Positions 6,690 to 11,999 of a DNA stretch of 11,999 nt are shown here, in pieces (position 1 is the stretch's first letter; every line of letters begins with the position of its first letter). The position numbers and the translations under genes were made by a program. The DNA lies in the NCBI GenBank assembly GCA_002490995.1, contig DKVC01000200.1, forward strand, positions 1-11,999, written 5' to 3'. The notes beneath the pieces were generated by a model. The model ran no database searches and was not told the DNA's origin. It saw only the letters and a list, made by a program, of their open reading frames with translations. Source of the DNA: Lachnospiraceae bacterium UBA7188 (GTDB taxonomy: Bacteria; Bacillota; Clostridia; Lachnospirales; Lachnospiraceae).

Positions 6690-8017
6690 AGAAATGGGTA
6701 CATCAGATTCCAGGGAAAACCTTTCTTCCATTACCTGCTGCCTTTGTCATCTGCGGCATGGCTGCGCTGCTGTTGGCCCTCTCTCTCACCAGGGCCACCA
6801 TATGGTTTTCCCAGAAAAACAAACAGGAAATCGCCGGAAGTTATGCAGAAGTGGTGCCTGTCGAACAGGAACAGCAGATGCAGCTCGGCTTTTCCATAGC
6901 TGACCCGGGGCTGGTTCCTTCCACGGAACTTCCCCAGAAAGAGGCTCCCGCACAGTCCGGCCGGGATGAGAATGCCATCGTATATATATTATCTCCAGAT
7001 GCCGAAGTCATGATGCAGGAGGAAGACCGGGTGAAATATGAGTTTTATGAAAACCTGGACAACACCGCCGCTATTTTGTGGTATTCCCTCTGTCTCTGTC
7101 TTGCCTCCCTTATTTTCTACCTGTGGAAAATGAAAAAGCCGCTGCATGTCCTGAACCAGGCCGCCAGGAAGATTTCCGATAATGACCTGGACTTTAAGAT
7201 TGACTATAGCAGCCGGGATGAACTGGGAAGGCTCTGCCAGGCTTTTGAATCCATGCGGCAGGAACTGGTGCAGAATAACAGGAAGACGTGGGATTCCGTA
7301 GAGGAACGCAAGCGGCTGAACGCCGCATTTGCCCATGACATGCGGACACCCCTTACCGTGCTGCAGGGGCATACGGATCTTCTGCTGGATACCCTGGCTG
7401 ACGAAAAAGATGTGGGTCCGGAAATCCTGTCCTCTGTCCGGGCCATTTCCAGCCAGGTCGCGCGCATGAATTCTTACATGGACACCATGAGCGCCCTGCG
7501 CCGTCTGGAGGAATATGAACCATGCCTGAAAGCGCTTTCCTCCGAAAGCCTGGCTGAACTGCTGGAAGATACTGCCGCTTCTCTCTTTCCCGGTGGGAAA
7601 GCGGCCGCTGCAGGAGGCATAAAAGCTGCCGTCCGTTTTGAGGTCAGGGAAACTGAAACCTGGATGGACAGGGAAGCTTTCACCCAGATTTATGAAAACC
7701 TGCTCTCCAATGCCGCCCGCTATGCCAGGGAAAGCATCTGCATCCGCCTTTGCAGGGAACAGGATTTCCTGATTCTGGAAGTTTCTGACGATGGCAGGGG
7801 ATTTACCGAAAAAGACCTGCAGAATGCCTTCGCCCCCTACTACAGAGGCGAACGCAGCAGGCCTGCATCCTCCTCCCACTTCGGTCTGGGGCTGTATATC
7901 TGCAGCCTGCTTGCCGGGAAGCTGGGCGGCGGGATACAGCTGGCCAATGGGGAAAACGGTGGTGCAAAGGTCACCGTCAGAATCGTTTCCTACCAAAAAA
8001 ATCCGGGGAAAATTTGA
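6677..8017 (+). CDS. Sensor histidine kinase (HAMP, HisKA, HATPase_c)
   Basis: This 446-residue membrane kinase is the cognate partner of the preceding regulator. TM1 is about 18-42, an outside loop spans about 43-130, and TM2 is about 131-150. The loop is Glu/Gln-rich, lacks a recognised sensor fold, and is short for direct ligand binding. A HAMP linker leads to the dimerisation domain, with phospho-acceptor H220 in FAHDMRTPLTVL. The ATPase domain has the N box around N341 (NLLSNAARYA), the G1 box SDDGRGF (370-376), and the G2 box GLGLYI from G403. All catalytic motifs are intact. Its last codons overlap promoter-like sequence and direct repeats that precede the lipoprotein gene, tying the three genes together by position. 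Confidence 0.95.
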   Translation: MDRIKKWVHQIPGKTFLPLPAAFVICGMAALLLALSLTRATIWFSQKNKQEIAGSYAEVVPVEQEQQMQLGFSIADPGLVPSTELPQKEAPAQSGRDENAIVYILSPDAEVMMQEEDRVKYEFYENLDNTAAILWYSLCLCLASLIFYLWKMKKPLHVLNQAARKISDNDLDFKIDYSSRDELGRLCQAFESMRQELVQNNRKTWDSVEERKRLNAAFAHDMRTPLTVLQGHTDLLLDTLADEKDVGPEILSSVRAISSQVARMNSYMDTMSALRRLEEYEPCLKALSSESLAELLEDTAASLFPGGKAAAAGGIKAAVRFEVRETETWMDREAFTQIYENLLSNAARYARESICIRLCREQDFLILEVSDDGRGFTEKDLQNAFAPYYRGERSRPASSSHFGLGLYICSLLAGKLGGGIQLANGENGGAKVTVRIVSYQKNPGKI

Positions 8018-8031
8018 GAAAAATTTGAGAT
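8010..8031 (+). promoter_or_regulatory. Tandem 11-bp direct repeats, candidate response-regulator box
   Basis: AAATTTGAGA occurs at 8010-8019 and again at 8021-8030, an exact 10-base match at an 11-bp period, about one helical turn. OmpR-family regulators commonly bind such tandem direct repeats as dimers. The first copy includes the kinase stop codon (8015-8017). Binding by the neighbouring regulator is inferred. Confidence 0.4.
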
Positions 8032-8042
8032 TTCCATAGTAT
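8014..8042 (+). promoter_or_regulatory. Possible promoter of the lipoprotein gene
   Basis: TTGAGA (8014-8019) and TAGTAT (8037-8042) are 17 bp apart. The -35 lies inside the first direct repeat, and the second repeat fills the proximal spacer. Transcription would begin near 8048-8050, inside the left arm of the terminator hairpin at 8046-8084. No better promoter is seen between the terminator and 8141. Confidence 0.35.
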
Positions 8043-8045
8043 CAT

Positions 8046-8084
8046 TCCGGTATAGGGCATCCGGCCCCCTATGCCGGATTTTTT
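8046..8084 (+). terminator. Strong intrinsic terminator after the two-component operon
   Basis: A 12-bp stem (8046-8057 with 8067-8078, one G-U pair) encloses a 9-nt loop and is followed by six T residues (8079-8084). It should end the kinase transcript. Because a promoter-like pair lies just upstream, it might also attenuate the lipoprotein transcript. Confidence 0.85.
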
Positions 8085-8140
8085 ACTGCCTGGCAGCAGG
8101 ATGCCCGTCACAGAGACTTAAACGGGAGGAGCAACAGAAT

Positions 8141-10402
8141 ATGAGAACAGGAATGAACAGGAAAAGACACAGAATGAAAGGCTTGCTGCCCGGATTGATT
8201 GCTTTGATGGTAATGCTTCTGGCCACATCATGCAGCGGGGACAGGGAGCCTGATAACAGCGGCAGCCAGGTATGGGTTTCTGAATTCCTGCCTTTTGAGC
8301 TTGATGAGGATTCTTACGGCAGCATGGCATTTCACGGGGATGCGCTTTATTATATTTCCTGCCTGCAGCAGGAGGAAGGCTTCAGCTACCGGCTGAGCGG
8401 CTATTCCCTGGCAGACGGCCCCCTGCCTGACGTTCCCCTGAGCCGGGAAGATGGAAAGGGCATGTTTATCACCAGCCTGCTTGCCATGGATGCGGACGGC
8501 AGTTTTTACGTCATTGCCTATGTCACGGAAGAGGACGGTTCCAGGATGCACCTGTGCAGGTTTGATGCGGAAGGAAAAACGGTCTATGATACCGATATCT
8601 CCGGTGAAACGGACAATGCGGACCTGCTTGCGGTGGACAGCATGGGGCGGGCCTATATTTCCTGCAGCATCTCCGGCAGGCCCTGTATATTGCTTTATAC
8701 ACCGGAAGGAAGCTTCAGCGGGACTACCGTTCCCGATGTCCCTAACGGGAGGATCAGCAGCATGGGACGCGGACCGGACGGCAAGGTATATGCCGGCTGC
8801 TGCAGCAACAGCGGGGGCGGCGATCAATACTTTCTGACAGAGATTGATTTTGACAGCGCCAAAACAGGGGAACCCTGCCCCGGTTTTCCAAAAGGGGACA
8901 GTCCCGTCCTGATTCCCTGCCCGGAAGACAGCCTTCTGTCCTATGACCGGACCACCCTTTATGCCTATAACCTGGCAGACCGGAAAGGGGAAGCACTGTT
9001 CGACTGGCTGGACCAGGGTATCAACGGCTCCCATGTGGCCGCAGTCAATGTGCTGGAAGACGGAAGGATCCTCGCTGTCACCAGGGACTTTTCATCCGGG
9101 GGCAGTGAACTGGCCCTGCTGAAAAAAGTTGACATTGCCCAGACAGCACAGAAGCAAACCATTATCCTGGGCACGCTCTGCAGCAATTCCGCCCTGCGCG
9201 GCGCTGTCCTGGAGTTTAACCGCGGAAACGATAAGTACCACATAAAAATCAGGGAGTACCTGGACCCCCAGACACATGACCGGACTGACGCCCTCATCCG
9301 GATGAACAATGATATCCTCTCCGATGACTGCCCTGATCTCCTTGACCTTGCGGACCTTGACCTGAAAGCCCTGGCGTCCAAAGGGCTGTTCGAGGATCTG
9401 AATGCTTATCTGGACAGCAGCTGTCTGCTGGACCGTTCAGACTTTCTGGACAGCCTTCTGGATTCCTATACCGTGGGCAATAAACTGATTACCATTCCGT
9501 CAAGTTTTTCCCTCAGGACCGTGTTTGGATGGAGCGCTGAGGCAGGGGATGCTTACGGCTGGACACTGGATGGGCTGATGGCTTATGCAGATGCCCATCC
9601 TGAGGCGGAGCTTTTCGACAATGCTTCCAGAAGCAGCATGATGCAGTATCTGATGGCCTGCAATGAAGATACCTTTATCGACTGGTCTTCCGGGGAATGC
9701 CGCTTTGATTCCGATGCCTTCAGGCGGCTGCTGAAATTTACGGCCCGTTTTCCCGGGGAAGCACAAAGGAATCCCGGGCAGCCTTCCACGCCTGTCCGGA
9801 TCCAGAATGGGGAAGTCCTTCTGTATGAGGCGGACATTACGGATTTCGACTCCATACAGCTGCCCCTGGCGATTTACGGCGATGCCGGAACCTGCATCGG
9901 TTTTCCTTCCGGGGACGGCAGCGCAGGCTGCATCCTCGTCCCCTACGGGGCTTATGCCATTACCGTGAAATCAGACCAGAAGGAAGGCGCATGGGCATTC
10001 CTGGAAAACCTGCTGGCCTCTGCAGACAGCAGCTCATCCTTTTTCCCTCCGCTGAAAGCAGGGCTGGAGGCAAAAGCCGCGGATGCCGTAAAGGCTGAAT
10101 ATCTTACCGATGAAAGCGGTGAAATCTGTCTTGACGGGAACGGGGAACCCATTCCCAAAAACTCCGGCATGACAATCTCCTATCCGGATTGGGAGTACAC
10201 TTACCGCACTGCCTCACAGGATGAGGTTGAGACCGTACTGGCTTTAATAGATGTGGCAAGGCCGATGCCTTTCAGTGACACCGGTGAAATCATAGGCATC
10301 ATCAGTGAAGAAGCCGAAGGCTACTATCAGGGGCAGAAAACGGTTGACGAAGTGGCGGAAATCATTCAAAACCGTATCCAGCTCTATATCAATGAAGGCT
10401 GA
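8141..10402 (+). CDS. Lipoprotein: beta-propeller-like domain fused to extracellular solute-binding domain
   Basis: The 753-residue protein starts with a basic region, a hydrophobic stretch (about 15-29) and a lipobox ending ATS-C31, so it should be a lipid-anchored surface protein. Residues about 40-335 contain repeated D-x-x-G-x-x-Y/F strands (DADGSFYVIAY, DSMGRAYISC, GPDGKVYAGC, LEDGRILAVT), typical of beta-propeller blades. From about 338 (KQTIILGTL) the sequence follows the family 1 extracellular solute-binding pattern, with EFNRGNDKYHIKI, PDLLDL, and AITVKSDQKEGAWAFLENLL near the end. The ligand is probably a carbohydrate or small molecule but cannot be told from sequence. GGAGGAG lies 9 bp before the ATG. 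No ABC permease or ATPase gene adjoins it, and the neighbour upstream is a two-component system, so a sensing role is plausible. Confidence 0.88.
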   Translation: MRTGMNRKRHRMKGLLPGLIALMVMLLATSCSGDREPDNSGSQVWVSEFLPFELDEDSYGSMAFHGDALYYISCLQQEEGFSYRLSGYSLADGPLPDVPLSREDGKGMFITSLLAMDADGSFYVIAYVTEEDGSRMHLCRFDAEGKTVYDTDISGETDNADLLAVDSMGRAYISCSISGRPCILLYTPEGSFSGTTVPDVPNGRISSMGRGPDGKVYAGCCSNSGGGDQYFLTEIDFDSAKTGEPCPGFPKGDSPVLIPCPEDSLLSYDRTTLYAYNLADRKGEALFDWLDQGINGSHVAAVNVLEDGRILAVTRDFSSGGSELALLKKVDIAQTAQKQTIILGTLCSNSALRGAVLEFNRGNDKYHIKIREYLDPQTHDRTDALIRMNNDILSDDCPDLLDLADLDLKALASKGLFEDLNAYLDSSCLLDRSDFLDSLLDSYTVGNKLITIPSSFSLRTVFGWSAEAGDAYGWTLDGLMAYADAHPEAELFDNASRSSMMQYLMACNEDTFIDWSSGECRFDSDAFRRLLKFTARFPGEAQRNPGQPSTPVRIQNGEVLLYEADITDFDSIQLPLAIYGDAGTCIGFPSGDGSAGCILVPYGAYAITVKSDQKEGAWAFLENLLASADSSSSFFPPLKAGLEAKAADAVKAEYLTDESGEICLDGNGEPIPKNSGMTISYPDWEYTYRTASQDEVETVLALIDVARPMPFSDTGEIIGIISEEAEGYYQGQKTVDEVAEIIQNRIQLYINEG

Positions 10403-10425
10403 CTGTTGTACGGGCTCATCCAGGG

Positions 10426-10521
10426 TGGTGTAGAGAGGGCGGGTGGCCCTGTCCGAATGTTTCAGCGCATTGGCGCCGGATGTCCCGGTAAAGGCACAGG
10501 CCCGAGTCCCTCTCTACACCA
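10426..10521. repeat. 96-nt near-palindrome with 14-bp perfect ends
   Basis: The outer arms 10426-10439 and 10508-10521 (TGGTGTAGAGAGGG and its complement) pair perfectly. Inside, CGGG 10440-10443 pairs with CCCG 10501-10504, and CCTGT 10448-10452 with ACAGG 10496-10500, so a long imperfect hairpin forms. It lies between convergent genes. No T-run follows on either strand, so it is not a standard terminator. It could be a palindromic intergenic repeat, a tiny MITE, or a structured RNA or 3'-UTR. Confidence 0.6.
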
Positions 10522-10558
10522 GGCATCCGCCACCGCTGATTTTCGGTATTATGCCTGG
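10519..10558. repeat. 8-bp inverted repeat overlapping the stop of the zinc-ribbon gene
   Basis: CCAGGCAT (10519-10526) pairs with ATGCCTGG (10551-10558). Its left arm shares three bases with the 96-nt palindrome, so the two structures compete at their junction. Its right arm lies in the 3' end of the minus-strand gene. It might protect or end the minus-strand transcript, but no T-run follows. Confidence 0.4.
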
Positions 10559-10917
10559 TAAGGGAATGGCGGTATGATTTTATATCCGATGTGGTATGCA
10601 TCCAGATCTCCTATAATACGCAGCACATTTTCGGCATCACCTTCATAAACCAGGAACGAGCCCTTTGCAAGCTGCCTCTTTATTTCCAGGTAATTCAGGC
10701 AGGCTGCCCTGGAAAGCATCCTGATCTGTCCACGGCTTGGATTGCTTATGCCATCGGCATATACGCTGTACACAGTCATGTCCGCCCTTATTGGGGCGAT
10801 ATAGGTAGTTACAGCATTCCAGCCGCACTGCTCACAGAACATTCCCTGGACGGAACCTTCTATCTTATGTATCATTTTTCTCCCGCATCCGGGGCATAAC
10901 GCTGTCATATCTGTCAT
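10549..10917 (-). CDS. Zinc-ribbon protein with a bL12 C-terminal-like domain
   Basis: I read 122 residues from the ATG at 10917, because AGGAAGAG lies about 9 bp upstream, placed right after the preceding stop. A longer frame from 10998 would overlap that gene and has no comparable site. C8-x-x-C11 and C28-x-x-C31 (CPGCG, CEQCGW) form a zinc ribbon. Residues about 47-115 resemble the C-terminal domain of ribosomal protein L7/L12: a VYSVYAD strand, GQIRMLSRAACLNYLEIKRQL in place of the IKxVRxxTGLxLxEAKxLV region, then an AENVLRIIGDLDA helix and a YKII strand. The end is PPFPYQA. It is intracellular, with no signal peptide. It follows the ADP-ribosyltransferase gene by 17 bp, so the two are probably co-expressed. 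It could be an immunity or accessory factor or a target mimic; the function is unknown. Confidence 0.8.
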   Translation of the reverse strand: MTDMTALCPGCGRKMIHKIEGSVQGMFCEQCGWNAVTTYIAPIRADMTVYSVYADGISNPSRGQIRMLSRAACLNYLEIKRQLAKGSFLVYEGDAENVLRIIGDLDAYHIGYKIIPPFPYQA

Positions 10918-10934
10918 CCGGGTTCGCTCTTCCT

Positions 10935-11651
10935 TCACTGGCGGCCGGCATCCATATGCCAGGCACTGTTTTCCGTATCGCGGGGAATGGCCATGCACTC
11001 GATTTCCTGCGGATATTTTAGGCCATATATCCTCAGGATCCTGAACTTTATGTTTGGGGGCAATAAGAATTCCTGTTCATTCAGGCATGACCGCCCATCC
11101 TTAAATGATACATAAGCGCCCGGCAGCCCTTTTGGCAGATAGAGCTTCAGTATACAATCACACCAGTTCTCTTTCCCGAAGCCTTCCAGAAGCGGGCGGA
11201 CCAGTGTTGTGCTGAAAAAGGCTCTGTCTGAAAATACATCTCCTTTATGTACAAGTTTACTGTTGCAGAGCCGTCTGATGATTCTTTTATGGGTGAAGCG
11301 ATAGACAACGATATTTTCCGGAAGCGTATGTTCCAAAAGGACTTTATTGATCTTTTGAATCTCTGCTATTTCCTCCCTGCTTTCCCTGAAATCGATTTTT
11401 TCAAATTCATCACTGCCCAAAGGCGTACAGTCACGCAATAATTTATTATACAGCCGGTAGCAGCTTCCGGTGTAAAAAAAGACAGACCTGCGTATCTCGT
11501 TTTCCGGTGGAAGCCCCAGTAAATCGGCATAGTGTCTCTGCGCCCACGCTTCTGCCTCTTCTGCATCATTGAACTGCCGGTATGTCTCTCTGTCTGTTTC
11601 CGGCCCTGGGCTGTCCGTTGCCTCATGATATTTTTTGTTATGTTCATTCAT
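10935..11651 (-). CDS. ADP-ribosyltransferase exoenzyme-family protein (VIP2/C2I-like catalytic domain)
   Basis: The 238-residue protein matches the ADP-ribosyltransferase exoenzyme family, which transfers ADP-ribose from NAD to proteins. AWAQRHY (35-41) and VFFYTGSCYRLYNKLLR (57-73) follow the helical region of VIP2/C2I/C3-type enzymes. PENIVVYR gives the NAD-binding arginine R118, FFSTTL the S-T-T motif (147-149), and NEQEFLLP the E192-x-E194 pair with catalytic E194. E-x-E, rather than Q-x-E, is typical of arginine-modifying members. There is no signal peptide or binding domain. I start at 11651 because AGGG lies 8 bp upstream; the in-frame ATG at 11696 overlaps a TATAAT. Partner: the zinc-ribbon gene downstream. 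A cytoplasmic effector, a contact toxin or a phage-defence enzyme are all possible. Confidence 0.85.
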   Translation of the reverse strand: MNEHNKKYHEATDSPGPETDRETYRQFNDAEEAEAWAQRHYADLLGLPPENEIRRSVFFYTGSCYRLYNKLLRDCTPLGSDEFEKIDFRESREEIAEIQKINKVLLEHTLPENIVVYRFTHKRIIRRLCNSKLVHKGDVFSDRAFFSTTLVRPLLEGFGKENWCDCILKLYLPKGLPGAYVSFKDGRSCLNEQEFLLPPNIKFRILRIYGLKYPQEIECMAIPRDTENSAWHMDAGRQ

Positions 11652-11694
11652 CCTCATGTCCCTGTATAGCCGGTGTACTGATTTACCGTTCCTC

Positions 11695-11700
11695 ATTATA
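11695..11700 (-). promoter_or_regulatory. Possible -10 element of the ADP-ribosyltransferase operon
   Basis: A consensus TATAAT lies on the minus strand about 44 bp before the chosen start codon. No good -35 stands at 16-18 bp; the nearest TTG-type hexamer (TTGCTG) is 24 bp away. It may be a regulated or weak promoter, or chance in AT-rich DNA. Confidence 0.3.
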
Positions 11701-11757
11701 TATGAAAATCCCGGTATATACTTTCAGCAATAATTCCACCGCATGCTTCTCTCCCCA

Positions 11758-11999
11758 TCAAAGGAATTTCAGGTCATACAGAATCCCATCCTCTACCTCT
11801 CCCGGAAATTCCCCACGGCATTCCTCCAGCGCCGATAGGATATCCCTACGGAGGGTTTCCGGAACCTTTGCATACATGAACCGGCTGCGGATGCCCGCCA
11901 GGACCCGGAGCCGCTCCTGCTCCGGCATCCCTTCCCTGTACAGGCGCAGCAGGTGGAGAGTTGTAAATGGATGGCAGTTGTATCTTACTGCTCTTTCAA
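11758..11999 (-). CDS. 3' part of an unrecognised gene (runs off the right edge)
   Basis: An open frame enters from the right edge (first full codon at 11997) and ends at TGA 11760-11758, giving the last 79 residues. They include HPFTTLHLLRLYREGMPEQE and RFMYAKVPETLRRDIL and end EDGILYDLKFL. Amphipathic, charged, regular spacing and codon use like the neighbours support a real gene. I do not recognise the family. It lies 106 bp upstream of the ADP-ribosyltransferase start on the same strand and may be in the same operon or the end of the preceding one. No membrane segment is visible in this part. Confidence 0.6.
   Translation of the reverse strand, partial: ERAVRYNCHPFTTLHLLRLYREGMPEQERLRVLAGIRSRFMYAKVPETLRRDILSALEECRGEFPGEVEDGILYDLKFL

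Noticed and set aside
6989..7996. 335-codon frame antisense to the histidine kinase
   Set aside because: It is fully contained in a gene whose kinase motifs are intact. It is a shadow.
8228..9034. 268-codon frame antisense to the lipoprotein gene
   Set aside because: No initiation signals or domains, and it lies opposite a well-supported coding region.
10426..10521. Palindrome as a standard intrinsic terminator
   Set aside because: Neither arm is followed by a T-run, and the span is about 96 nt. It is listed as a repeat instead.
10918..10998. Longer N-terminus for the zinc-ribbon protein (start at 10998)
   Set aside because: It would overlap the end of the ADP-ribosyltransferase gene by 64 bp without a good ribosome binding site. 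The start at 10917 has one.

Overview
The window looks like chromosomal DNA from a Gram-positive anaerobe of the Clostridia, most likely a Lachnospiraceae member. This rests on strong AGGAGG-type ribosome binding sites, sigma-A-like TTGNNN/TANAAT promoters, a lipobox lipoprotein, and protein families typical of that group. The assignment is inferred from protein character, not from a search. There is no rRNA, tRNA or CRISPR array.

Left part (1-3940). The first 23 bases look like one end of a small insertion sequence or MITE. A structured leader of about 200 nt follows, then glmS (glucosamine-6-phosphate synthase, plus strand). A bidirectional terminator separates glmS from a convergent minus-strand gene for a two-pass membrane protein of unknown role. 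That gene has a clear promoter, and the promoter excludes the longest possible start. Next is a 32-codon stub that looks like the N-terminus of an M3-family oligoendopeptidase; its promoter is still present.

Middle part (3939-8084). A membrane-anchored, extracytoplasmic PrsA/SurA-like foldase candidate carries an acidic insert and a C-terminal tail built from a 39-bp tandem repeat. Downstream is a 131-bp MITE-like element whose ends match, in inverted orientation, the first 23 bases of the window. An OmpR-family response regulator and its histidine kinase follow, overlapping by 13 bp. Two 11-bp direct repeats and a promoter-like pair overlap the end of the kinase gene, and a strong intrinsic terminator follows immediately.

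Right part (8085-11999). A 753-residue lipoprotein joins a beta-propeller-like N-terminal half to an extracellular solute-binding domain. No permease or ATPase gene is next to it, so it may be a sensory partner of the two-component system. A 96-nt near-palindrome then separates it from a convergent minus-strand pair. The first gene of that pair encodes a stand-alone ADP-ribosyltransferase with the R / S-T-T / E-x-E signature intact. The second, 17 bp downstream, encodes a 122-residue protein with a zinc ribbon followed by a domain resembling the C-terminal domain of ribosomal protein bL12. The last 242 bases hold the 3' end of another minus-strand gene that I do not recognise. The ADP-ribosyltransferase/zinc-ribbon pair is the best candidate here for an undescribed system.
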